Assembly: GCA_011799875.1 (NCBI GenBank)
Contig: CM022297.1
Coordinates: forward strand, 515,285,257-515,349,256
DNA: 64,000 nt
Source: Thinopyrum elongatum
Lineage: Eukaryota > Streptophyta > Magnoliopsida > Poales > Poaceae
Direction of reading: 5' to 3'
Below, piece by piece: positions 44,832 through 56,167 of the stretch. The translations under genes were made by a program, and so were the position numbers. Numbering within the stretch: position 1 is the stretch's first letter; each line of letters starts with the position of its first letter. A model generated the notes under the pieces. It did not search any database, was not told the DNA's origin, and was given only the letters and a program-made list of their open reading frames with translations.

Positions 44832-46234
44832 TGATAACCCACAAGTATAGGGAATCACGACAGTCTTCGAGGGTATTATTCACCCAAATTTATTGATTCG
44901 ACACAAGGGGAGCCAAAGAATATTTATGAGCCTTAGTAGTTGAGTTGTCAATTCAACCACACCTGGAAAATAATATCTCTACAGCAAAGTATCTAGTAGC
45001 ATAGTAGTTTGATGGTTTTGGAAGTAGCAATAGTAACAGAAACAGTAACAGTAGCAGTTTGTAGTGATTGTAATAGCAGCAGCAGCAAGAGTAACTTAGC
45101 AAAGATCAATATGACAAAAGCGTAGACATTGGTTCAGGGATGGATATTTGTGTTGGATGATATTCATCATGTAACAATCACAACCTAGAGCAATACACAA
45201 TAGCTCCAATTCATCAATGTAATGTAGGCATGTATTACGTATGTAGTCATACGTGCTTATAATAAGAACTTGCATAACATATTTTGTCCTACCCTCCCAT
45301 GGCAGCGGGGTCCATAAGGAAACTAAGAGATATTAAGGCCTCCTTTTAATAGAGAACTGGAACAAAGCATTAACACTCAATGAATACATGAACTCCTCAT
45401 ACTACGGTCATCACCGGAGCGAATCCCAAATATTGTCACTTCGGGGTCTACACATAATAGGTGCATACAACTTGCAAGACAGGATCCAAAACTCACTTAT
45501 ATTCATGAAAACACAATAGGTTCAGAGCTGAAATCATGCCACTCGGGCCGTAGTGACAAGCATTAAGCATAGCAAAGTCATAGCAACATCAATCTCAGAA
45601 CATAGTGGATACTAGGGATCAAGCCCTAACAAATTGACTCGGTTACATGACAAATCTCATCCAACTCCATCACCGTCCAGCAAGCCTACGAAGGAATTAC
45701 TCACTCCCGGGGGTGAGCATCATGGAATTGTTGATGAAGAAGGGTTGATGATGACGACAGCGATGAATTCCCCTCTCCAGAGCCCCGAACAGACTCCAGA
45801 ACAGCCCTCCTGATGGAGATCAGGAGGTGGCGGCGGCTCCGTATCGGAAAACATGATGGTCTCTTCTCTCTAATTTTTTTTCCATGAGACGGTCTTTATG
45901 GAGTTTGAGATAGGGTAGACGGAAGTCTGTGGGACCCACAAGCTCACCCGGCGCGCCCTAGCACGGCGCCCTAGCGCGGCGCCCCCTGAGCTCATGGCTC
46001 CCTGGTGGCCCCCCTACAGTAGATCTTTGCGCCAATATTTTTTATATATTCCAGAAAAATTCTCCATAAATTTTCAGCCCAATCCGAGAACTTTTATTTC
46101 TGCACAAAAATAACACCATGGTAGTTCTGCTGAAAATAGCGTCAGTCTAGGTTAGTTTCATTCAAATCATGAAAATTAGAGTCCAAAACAAGAGCAAAAG
46201 TGTTTGGAAAAGTGGATACATTTAGGACGTACGA
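44832..46234 (-). repeat. 5' LTR of the gypsy element
   Basis: 1403 bp. The terminal dinucleotide is mutated (ends ACGA instead of ATCA), but the CCTAT TSD follows directly. Confidence 0.85.
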
Positions 46235-46409
46235 CCTATGCATCTCAATGATTCACATATCAGAGCCAATAGTTACTTTACAACTAAAATAAAGTTGTGA
46301 GAATGTGTACAAATAAAGAAAAACTGATTGATGGTTCTCTCGGCAAAGGGTAATCCCTGGAAAAGTACCAATATATCCAGCAATCCATAAACCTAATTAT
46401 GTAAGCAAT

Positions 46410-46700
46410 TTGATTCAAGGATTTGCTGCAACACTGAAACCAGTCCCTTTTAAGCGCAAGCATGTCAAACATTGGCAGATGAACATGTTCTGGGTCGTTG
46501 GTGGCACTACCTCTACCAATATCTGCATAAGTGGGTCACCAAGAACTTGTGGAATGCTTTCACCATCCGAACATGTGTGTTGTTCTCCAAGCCACATTTA
46601 CAGTCGCTGGAGCGCTCGCACTCATAATATTTGCATATGCGGGTTGCCAAGAACTTGTGGAATGCTTTAACCATCCGAATATTTGTGCAGTTCAACTAAA
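46410..46700 (-). repeat. Duplicated coding-like segment
   Basis: A segment of about 110 bp occurs twice. On the plus strand CCAAGAACTTGTGGAATGCT is followed by T(C/A)ACCATCCGAA at about 46538 and 46647. On the minus strand both copies read NIRMVKAFHKFLATRICKY / HVRMVKAFHKFLVTHLCRY with CGLENN between. It might be an LRR-type gene fragment, but it is too short to be sure. Confidence 0.4.
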
Positions 46701-46828
46701 AAGTAGCTGAGTAACCCTGTTTGCATAGATATTGAAAAAGCGTGATTAATATAATAGTGGCACTAGTTGATGAAACATACACTCACAAATAGAAGCAACT
46801 TTATTTTCTTAATGGAAAAATGATTGCA

Positions 46829-46957
46829 AATCTGACTTAAAACTGGACTGCGGGTAGATTAACAGAAACACCAGGGGGTTTTCTGCAAAAGCAAAAATCT
46901 GACTTAAAACTGGACTGCGGGTTGATTACCAGAAACATCAGGAGGTTTTCTGCAAAA
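46829..46957. repeat. Tandem duplication of about 69 bp
   Basis: AAATCTGACTTAAAACTGGA, CTGCGGGT(A/T)GATTA, CAGAAACA and GGTTTTCTGCAAAA occur twice in a row. Confidence 0.85.
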
Positions 46958-47109
46958 TGCGCGACGAACGGGCAAAAGCACTAATCTCTTTATTAGTAGG
47001 TATAGATTATTATTACGGATGACATTGGTGGGTAATTTCTTTATTACTTTAGGGGCAGTTGGGATGACAGACGGGCAGAAACGTTTCTCCCTTTATTAGT
47101 AGGTATAGA
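46940..47109 (-). mobile_element. Two tandem Helitron-like 5' termini
   Basis: On the minus strand TCTATACCTACTAATAAAG begins at 47109 and again at 47006, each preceded by A. This fits the Helitron rule of insertion between A and T with a 5' TC. The 40 bp inside each terminus are also similar (GCCCGT(T/C)CGTC-type). The 3' CTRR end with its hairpin was not found, so the length is unknown. The gene-like duplications at 46410-46957 would then lie inside it. Confidence 0.45.
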
Positions 47110-47334
47110 TTAGTGGTGTATGTTGTTACGATTACCAGATAAAGTTGTACAGTAGATCTGCCAGATAAAAGGCAGCGGGGATGCAGTGGAGGACCTGCCT
47201 ACAACATAATCTATAGACCTGGTCATACCGGTTGTCAAATCAGTTGGAATACGAATGCATATACTCGCTATTGAAAATAGTTAAACGTTCGAATACCATG
47301 GAGCGTTTGGCTTATTTCACAAAAAATGCTTCGT

Positions 47335-47610
47335 CCCGAGCCTCTCCCACGAGAAGCCGGGCGAACCCTAGGTGCCGCCAGACCTCGTCCCAGTCACTCT
47401 GTTCCTTCCCCTTGCCACCGCCAGGGGGTGCCACCGAGCAAAGCCCGGTTGGCGTCGGCGGCGGCGGGGATTTCCCTTCCTCCTCTCAACTAGGCCGCGG
47501 TTGCTCGGCGGGGGCGCCATGCTGTGTCATGGGGCGTGGCGGCAGGTCACTGTGCGACCAGGCCGGCTGCAGTGGCTACAGGGCAACGGCGCAGACGCGC
47601 GGTGGCGACG
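47335..47610. other. GC-rich stretch split by the Angela insertion
   Basis: CGAACCCTAGGTGCCGCC and repeated GGCGGCGGC motifs resemble a 5' leader of a gene or a LINE. It continues after the Angela element at 61911-62188. No reading frame is clearly real. Confidence 0.35.
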
Positions 47611-49370
47611 TGTTGGAAATATGCCCTAGAGGCAATAAAAAAATGGTTATTATCATATTTCCTTGTTCATGATAAAGGTTTATTATTCATGCTAGAATTG
47701 TATTGACTGGAAACTTAAATACATGTGTGGATACATAAACAAATACCGTGTCCCTAGTGAGCCTCTACTAGACTAGCTCGTTGATCAAAGATGGTTAAGG
47801 TTTCCTAACCATAGACATGAGTTGTCACTTGATAACGGGATCACATCATTAGGAGAATGATGTGATGGACAAGACACAATCGTAAGCTTAGCACCAGATC
47901 GTTTAGTTTATTTGCTACAGCTTTCTTCATGTCAAGTATCTATTCCTTAGACCATGAGATCGTGCAACTCCCTGACACCGTAGGAATACTTAGTGTGTAT
48001 CCAAATGTCACTTCATAACTGGGTGATCATAAAGGTGCTCTACAGGTATCAACAAAGGTGTTTGTTGGGTTGGCACTAATCGAGACTAGGATTTGTCACT
48101 CCTTATGACGGAGAGATATCTCTGGGCCCTCTCGGTAATACAACATCATAAAGAGCTTGCAAGCAATCTGGCTAATGGGTTAGTCACGGGATCTTGTATT
48201 ACGGAACGAGTAAAGAGACTTGCCAGTAACGAGATTGAACTAGGCATGGAGATACCGACGATCGAATCTCGGGCAAGTAAGATATCGCCAGACAAAGGGA
48301 ATTGCATATGAGATTAACCGAATCCTTGACATCATGGTCCAACCGATAAAAGATCTTCGTGGAATATGTAGGAATCAATATGGGAATCCAGGTCCCGCTA
48401 TTGGTTATTGACCAGAGAGGTGTCTCGGTCATGACTACATGATTCTCGAACCCACAGGGTCGCACGCTTAACGTTCGTTGACGCTAGAGTAGTATTGGGA
48501 TATTTGATGATTGGTAAATGAATGTTGTTCGGAGTCCCGGATGAGATCCCGGACGTCACGGGGAGTCTCGGAATGGTCGAGAGGTAAAGATTTATATATG
48601 GGAAGTCATATTTTGGGTTCCGGAAAAAGGTGCAGTTTTTTCGGTATTGTTCTGGAAAGCTTCCAGAAGGTTCCGGAGGATTCCAGAGGGGTCCGGAAGT
48701 CCACAAGTGGGTCCACCATGTCCCAAGGGCTAGCATGGGCTGAGAGGAGGCGCCCTAGCCTTATTGGGCTAGGCGCACCAAGTCCTCAAAAGCCCATGTG
48801 GCTAGGGAAGGGAAAAAAAGGGGAGTCCTAGTAGGAATAGGATTGGACTTGGAGTCCAAGTCCTCCCCCCCTTGGCCGCATCCTTGGGCTTGGAGGGGCT
48901 GTTCCCCACGCCCCTCCACCTATATATATAGAGGAGGGGGCGCCCCAAGAGGACACACCAAGCCCTTGGCGCCCCTCTCTCTCCCGTTACTCCGTAGCTC
49001 CTTCGTCCTCGTTCTAGTAGCGCTTGGCAAAGCCCTGCTGAACTAGCTCCACCACCACCATCACCACCATGCTGTCGTGTTGGTTGTGATCCCATCTACT
49101 TCTCCGCCTTCTCTTGCTGGATCAAGGAGGAGGAGACGTCATTGAGCCGCACGTGTGCTAAACTCGGAGGTGCCGTCCGTTCGGCACTAGATCGGTTGGA
49201 TCATGATCGGATCGCGAAGAGTACGACTACATCAACCGCATTATATACGCTTCCGCTTTTGGTCTACGAGGGTACATAGACACACTCTCCCCTCTCGTTG
49301 CTATGCTTCTCCTAGATAGATCTTGGGTGTTCGTAGAATTTTTTTTATTTTCATGCTTCGTTCCCCATCA
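47611..49370 (+). repeat. Angela 5' LTR
   Basis: 1760 bp, TGTTGGAAATAT... to ...TTCCCCATCA, close to the usual Angela LTR length. Its last 168 bp align with 61738-61905 with about a dozen differences, mostly transitions, which suggests an old insertion. Confidence 0.93.
48920..48932 (+). promoter_or_regulatory. TATA box of the Angela LTR
   Basis: CTATATATATAGA lies in the middle of the LTR, followed by GAGGAGGGGG and the transcript-leader region, as in BARE/Angela LTR promoters. Confidence 0.6.
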
Positions 49371-50657
49371 GTGGCATCATGAGCTAGGTCTATGCGTAGA
49401 TGTGTATGCACGAGTAGAACACAAAAGTTGCGGGCGTTGATGCTCAAATTGCTTACCTCTCTTGTCTTATTTGCATTCGGTGGTATTGTGGGATGAAGCG
49501 GCTCGGACCAACCTTACATGTCCTCACACATGAGACTGGTTCCACCGACTAACATGCAACTTGTTTTGCATAAGGTGGCTAGCGGGTGTCCGTCTCTCCT
49601 ACTTTAGTTGAATCTAATTTGATGAAGGCGGTCCTTATAGAAGGTTAAAAGTCAACTTGATTATCACCATTGTGGCTTTGTGTAGGTAAGAACGGTTCTT
49701 GCTAGTTGCCCATAGCAGCCTCGTAAAATTTGCAACAACAAAGTAGAGGACGTGTAACTTGTTTTTGCAGGGCATGTTGTGATGTGGTATGGCCAAAACG
49801 TGATATGATATATGTTGATGTATGAGATGATCATGTTTTGTAATAGGTTCACGACTTGCATGTCAATGAGTACGGCAACCGGCAGGAGCCATAGGGTTGT
49901 CTTTAATTTATTGTGTGACCTGCGAGTCAACTGTTAAACGCCATATAATTGCTTTACTTTATCGCTATGTGTTAGCAATAGTTGTAGAAGCAATAGTTGG
50001 CGAGACGACCATGTGACGACATGATGATGGAGATCATGATGATGGAGATCATGGTCTCATGTCGGTGACGATGGAGATCATGCCGGTGCTTTGGGGATGG
50101 AGATCAAAAGCACAAGATGATGATGGCCATATCATGTCACATATTGATTGCATGTGATGTTTATCTTTTTATGCATCTTATTTTGCTTAGAACGACGGTA
50201 GCATTATAAGATGATCCCTTCACTTAATTTCAAGAAATTGTGTTCTCCCTAAGTATGCACCATTGCAAAAGTTCATCGTTTCGAAGCACCTAGTGATGAT
50301 CGGGTGTGATAGACTCTACGTTCGCATACAACGGGTGTAATCCAGTTTTACACATGCAGAATACATGGGTTAAACTTGACGAGCCTAGCATGTACAGACA
50401 TGGCCTCGAAACACAGGAGACCGAAAGGTCGAACATGAGTCATATAGTAGATATGATCAACATGGAGATGTTCACCATTGATGGCTACTCCATCTCATGT
50501 GATGATCGGACATGGGTTAGTTGATTTGGATCCTGTGTTACTTAGACAACTTGAGGGATGTTGATTTAAGTGGGAGTTCATTAGTAATTTGATTAACTGA
50601 ACTAAATTATCATGAACTTAGTCTTAATTGTCTTTGCAAAATTTGTGTTGTAGATCA
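49371..50657 (+). other. Angela leader with primer-binding site
   Basis: A diverged tRNA-Met primer site (TGGCATCATGAGC at 49372-49384; consensus TGGTATCAGAGC) starts the leader. The rest is long and non-coding, with ATGATGGAGATCATG repeats near 50020-50075. Confidence 0.75.
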
Positions 50658-53600
50658 ATGGCCCGTGCTGTAGTTCCCCTGAATTTTAATGCGTTCCGAG
50701 AGAAGGCTAAGTTGAAAGATGATGGAAGCAACTATGCGGACTGGGTCCGTAACTTGAGGATTATGCTCATTGCTGCACAGAAGGCTTATGACCTTGATGC
50801 ACCGCTAGGTGATGCACCCCCTCCAGCGTCATCTGTGGATGTTGTGAACATCTAGCAGGCACGTTCTGATGACTACTCGATAGTTCAGTGCGCCATGCTT
50901 TACGGCTTAGAACCGGGTCTCCAAAGACGTTTTGAGCACCACGGAGCATATGAGATGTTCCAGGAGCTGAAATTGGTATTTCAAGCTCATGCCCGGGTCG
51001 AGAGGTATGACATCTCTGACAAGTTCTTTAGATATAAAATTGAGGATAACAGTTCTGTTAGTGAGCATATACTCAGAATGTCTGGGTTGCACAACCGCTT
51101 GACTCAGTTGGGAGTTAATCTTCCAGATGACTCGGATATTGATGGAATTCTCCAATCATTGCCACTAAGCTATAAGGGCTTTGTGATGAACTATAATATG
51201 CAAGGGATGGAGAAAACACTTCCCGAGCTCTTCGCGATGTTTAAGGCCGCGGAGGTAGAAATCAAGAAGGAGCATCAAGTGTTGATGGTTAAAAAGACCA
51301 CTAGTTTCAAGAAAGGCAAGGGAAAGAAAGGGAACTCCAAGAAGAACGGTAAAGCAGTTACCGCTCCCGTGAAGAAACCCAAGGCTGGACCTAAACCTGA
51401 GACTGAGTACTTCTACTGCAAGGGGAATGGTCACTGGAAGCGGAACTACCCCAAGTACTTGGCAGATAAGAAGGCTGGCAACGTCAACAAAGGTATATTT
51501 GATATACATGTTATTGATGTGTACCTTACTAGTGCTCGTAGTAGCGCTTGGGTATTTGATACTGGTTCGGTTGCTAATATTTGTAACTCGAAACAGGAGC
51601 TGCGGAATAAACAAAGACTGGCTAAGGACGAGGTGACAATGCGCGTCGGAAATGGTTCCAAGGTTGATGTGCTCGCCGTCGGCACGCTACCTCTATATCT
51701 ACCTTCGGGATTAGTTTTAATCCTAAATAATTGTTATTTGGTGCCTGCTTTGAGCATGAACATTATATCTGGATCTTGTTTATTGTGAGATGGTTATTCA
51801 TTTAAGTCAGAGAATAATGGTTGTTCTATTTATATGAGTACTATCTTTTATGGTCATGCACCCCTTGTGAATGGTTTATTCTTGTTGAATCTCAATCGTA
51901 GTGATACACATATTCATAATATTGATGCCAAAAGATGCAAAGTTAATAATGATGGTACCACATATTTGTGGCACTGCAGCTTAGGTAATATTGGTGTAAA
52001 ACGCATGAAGAAACTCCATGCCGATGGACTTTTGGAATATCTTGATTATGAATCATTTGAGACATGTGAACCATGCCTCATGGGCAAGATGACTAAAACT
52101 CCGTTCTCCGGAACAATAAAGCGAGCTATTGACTAATTAGAAATAATACATACTGATGTATGCGGTCCGATGAGTGTTGAAGCACGCGGTGGATATCATT
52201 ATTTTCTTACCTTCACGGATGATTTGAGTAGATATGGGTACAGTTACTTAATGAAACACAAGTATGAAACATTTGAAAAGTTCAAGGAATTTCAGAGTGA
52301 AGTGGAAAATCATCATAACAAGAAAATAAAGTTTCTACGATCTGATCGTGGAGGTGAATATTTGAGTTTCGAGTTTGGTATGCATTTAAGACAATGTGGA
52401 ATTGTTTCACAGCTCACGCCACCTGGAACACCACAGCATAATGGTGTGTCCGAACGTCGTAATCGTACTCTATTGGATATGGTGCGTTCTATGATGTCTC
52501 TTACCGATTTGCCACTATCGTTTTGGGGTTATGCATTAGAGACAGCCGCATTCAATTTAAATAGTTTACCGTCTAAATCCGTTGAGATGACACCGTATGA
52601 GTTGTGGTTTGGCAAGAAACCTAAGCTGTTGTTTCTTAAAGTTTGGGGATGCGACGCTTATGTCAAGAGGCTTCAGCCTGATAAGCTCGAACCCAAAGCG
52701 GAGAAGTGTGTCTTCATAGGATACCCTAAATAGACCATTGGGTATACCTTCTACCACAGATACGAGGGCAAGATCTTTGTTGCCAAGAATGGGTCCTTTC
52801 TAGAGAAGGAGTTTCTCTCGAAAGAAGTGAGTGGGAGGAAAGTAGAACTTGATGAGGTAATCGTACCTTCTCTCGAATTGGAAGGTAGCACATCACATAA
52901 AACAGTTCACGTGATGTCTACACCAACTGAAGAGGAAGCTAATGATGATGATCATGAAACTTCGGATCAAGTTACTACTGAACTTCGTAGGTCGACCAGG
53001 GTACGTTCCGCACCAGAATGGTACGGTAATCCTGTCCTGGAAGTCATGTTGTTAGACAACGGCGAACCTACGAACTATGAAGAAGCTATGATGAGCCCAG
53101 ATTCTGACAAATGGCTTCAGGCCATGAAATCCGAGATAGGATCCATGTATGAGAACAAAGTATGGACTTTGGTGGACTTGCCCGATGATCGGCAAGCCAT
53201 TGAGAATAAATGGATCTTTAAGAAGAAAACAGACGCTGATGGTAATGTCACCGTCTATAAAGCTTGACTTGTCACAAAGGGTTTCCGACAAGTTCAAGGG
53301 TTTGACTACGATGAGACTTTCTCACCCGTAGCGATGCTTAAGTCTATTAGAATTATGTTAGCTATTGCCGCATTTTATGATTATGAGATCTGGCAAATGG
53401 ACGTCAAAACGGCATTCCTTAATGGGTTTCTTAAGGAAGAATTGTATATGATGCAACCAGAAGGTTTTGTCGATCCTAAGGATGTTAACAAAGTATGCAA
53501 GCTCCAGCGATCCATCTATGGACTGGTGCAAGTATCTCGGAGTTGGAATATACATTTTGATGAGGTGAGCAAAGCTTTTGGTTTTATACAAACTTACGGA

Positions 53601-54635
53601 GAAGCTTGTATTTACAAGAAAATGAGTGGGAGCTCTGTCGCATTTCTAATATTATATGTGGATGACATATTGTTGATTGGAAATGATATAGAATTTCTGG
53701 AAAGCATAAAAGGATATTTAAATAAGAGTTTTTCAATGAAAGAGCTCGGTGAAGCTGCTTATATATTGGGCATCAAAATCCATAGAGATAGATCAAGACG
53801 CCTAATAGGACTTTCACAAAGCACATACCTTGACAAAGTTTTGAAGAAGTTCAAAATGGATCAGTGAAAGAAATGGTTCTTGCCTGTATTGCAGGGTGTG
53901 AAGTTGAGTAAGACTCAAAGCCCCACCACGGCAGAAGAAAGAGAAAGGATGGAAGTCATTCCCTATGCTTCAGCCATAGGCTCTATAATGTATGCCATGC
54001 TATGTCCCAGACCTGATGTGTGCCTTGCCATTAGGCTGGCAGGGAGGTACCAAAGTGATCCAGGAGTAGATCACTGGACAGCGGTCAAGAATATCCTGAA
54101 GTACCTGAAAAGGACTAAGGACATGTTTCTTGTTTATGGAGGTGATGAAGAGCTCGTCGTAAAGGATTACGTCGATGCTAGCTTCGACACAGATCCGGAT
54201 GACTCTAAGTCTCAAACTGGATACGTATTTATATTAAATGGTGGAGCGGTCAGTTGGTGCAGTTCCAAGCAGAGCATCGTGGCGGGATCTACATGTGAAG
54301 CGGAGTATATAGCTGCTTCGGAAGCAGCGCAAGAAGGAGTCTGGATGAAGGAGTTCATATCCAATCTAGGTGTAATACCTAGTGCATCGGATCCTATGAC
54401 TATCTTTTGTGACAATACTGGAGCTATTTCCATTGCCAAGGAGCCCAGGTTTCACAAGAGAACCAAGCACATCAAGCGCCATTTCAACTCCGTTCGTAAT
54501 TATGTTAAGGATGGAGACATAGAACTTTGCAAAGTACATACGGATCTGAATGTAGCAGACCCGTTGACTAAACCTCTTCCGCGGGCAAAACATGATCAGC
54601 ACCAGGACTCCATGGGTGTTAGATTCATTACAATG
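50658..54635 (+). pseudogene. Angela gag-pol polyprotein, decayed by in-frame stops
   Basis: The polyprotein builds the particle and copies and inserts the element. ATG at 50658 (MARAVVPLNFNAFREK) opens gag. A zinc knuckle follows near 51415, in which the outer two Cys are Tyr (YFYCKGNGHWKRNY). Protease: VFDTGS near 51557. Integrase: LWHCSLGNIG...CEPCLMGK, where the second His is Asn, then HTDVCGP, LRSDRGGEY and an ERRNRT core. RT: WQMDVKTAFLNG and LYVDDILLIGND (YVDD). RNase H: DASFDTD..., CEAEYIA, FCDNTGAI. All parts lie in one frame over about 4 kb with no frameshift. Stops are at 50853, 51786, 52134, 52731, 53265 and 53865. Several fit C-to-T changes of Gln or Arg codons. The frame ends where element Y begins; Y's own TGA supplies the stop. 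Confidence 0.93.
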
Positions 54636-56167
54636 TGATAACCCACAAGTATAGGGGATCAGTTGTAGCCTCTTTCAATAAGTAAGAGTGTCGAACCCAA
54701 CGAGGAGCTAGAGGTAGAACAAATATTCCCTCAAGTTCTATCGACCACCGATACAACTCTACGCACGCTTAACGTTCGCTTTACCTAGAACAAGTATGAA
54801 ACTAGAAGTACTTTGTAGGTGTTGTAGGATAGGTTTGCAAGATAATAAAGAGCACATAAATAAAAACTAGGGGCTGTTTAGATGAAGAAACAACTAAGTT
54901 AGTTTTAGTAGAGAGCTTTTTGTCACACAAGAAAGTTATTTGTCCCTAGGCAATCGATAACTAGACCGGTAATCACTATTGCAATTTTATATGAGGGAGA
55001 GGCATAAGCTAACATAATTTTTCTACTTGGATCATATGCACTTACGATTGGAACTCTAGCAAGCATCCGCAACTACTAAAGATCATTAAGGTAAAACCCA
55101 ACCATAGCATTATAAGGTATCAAGTCCTCTTTATTCCCATACGCAAACAACCTACTTACTCGGGTCTGTGCTTCTGTCACTCACGCCACCCACCATAAGT
55201 GAATCATGAACATATTGCAAACCCTACAGTGGGGATCCCTCACGCTTGCGCGATACGGAGAGCACCATAGGACAGCACCAATAATAAAACATGCAACTCA
55301 AACCAATCATGATCATCAATCAACCCATAGGACAAAACGGATATACTCAAACATCATAGGATAGCCATACATCATTGGGAAATAATATATAGCATTGAGC
55401 ACCATGTTTAAGTGGAGATTACAGCGGGGAGAAGGGGTGTTCAACCACTGCATAGAGGGGGAGAGAGTTGGTGATGACGGCGGCGAGGTTGTTGGTGTAG
55501 ATCGTTGTCACGATGATGGCCCCGGCGGCGTTCCGGCGCCACCGGGAGAGAGGGGGAGAGAGCCCCCCTCCTTCTTCTTCTTCCTTGACCTCCCCCTTAG
55601 ATGGGAGGAGGGTTTCCCCTCTGGTCCTTGGCCTCCATGGCGGTGGAGGGGCGGGAGCCCCTCCGAGATTGGATCTCTCTCTCTGTTTCCTTCTGTTTCT
55701 GCGTTCCCAGATACTGGCCTTTCACCGTTTCTTATATTCCCGGAGATCCGTAACTCCGATTGGGCTGAAATTTTAACACGATTTTTATACGGATATTAGC
55801 TTTCTTGAGGCGAAATAAGGGCACCAACCGCATTACGGGGTGACCACAAGCCTCATGGCCGTGCCCTACCCCCTGGGGCGCGTCCCTGTGGCTTGTGGGC
55901 CCCTCGAGCATCGTCTCGCGTTGATCCTTTTTCCCAAAAATCACATATATTCCAAAAAAAATCTCCGTAAGTTTTTATCGCGTTTGGACTTCGTTTGGTA
56001 TGGATATTCTTTGAAACAAAAAACATGTAACAAACAGGAACTGGCACTGGGCACTGGATCAATATGTTAGTCCCAAAAATAGTATAAAAAGTTGCCAAAA
56101 GTATATGAAAGTTGTAGAATATTGGCATGAAACAATCAAATATTATAGATACGACGGAGACGTATCA
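54636..56167 (-). repeat. 3' LTR of element Y
   Basis: 1532 bp. On the plus strand it runs from TGATAACCCACAAGTATAGG to GGAGACGTATCA. The purine tract AAGCTTGGGGATAC (minus) follows at 56168. Confidence 0.88.

Larger units (their letters stand above)
34511..46234 (-). mobile_element. Gypsy LTR retrotransposon, pol deleted, with nested element X
   Basis: TSD CCTAT is present on both sides (34506-34510, 46235-46239). The 5' LTR (minus) is 44832-46234. The 3' LTR is 34511-34755 plus 39011-40166, split by element X. Their lengths are 1403 and 1401 bp. The primer site is next to 44820, and the purine tract AAGCTTGGAGGAG (minus) is next to 40167. The interior is 4.67 kb and has gag but no protease, RT or integrase. 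The reading frame jumps from the gag C-terminal region directly to a downstream Pro/Tyr-rich tail, which points to an internal deletion of pol. Confidence 0.85.

Noticed and set aside
47232..47672. 146-codon plus frame ahead of the Angela element
   Set aside because: It crosses the Angela TSD and LTR start at 47611, so it cannot be one original gene. The GC-rich part may be a leader, but no family is seen.
55395..55799. Frame MSTMFKWRLQRGEGVFN... and its twin at 61392-61922
   Set aside because: Both are inside the two LTRs of element Y and correspond to U3/R sequence on the non-coding strand. The second runs through the deletion junction into the Angela LTR.
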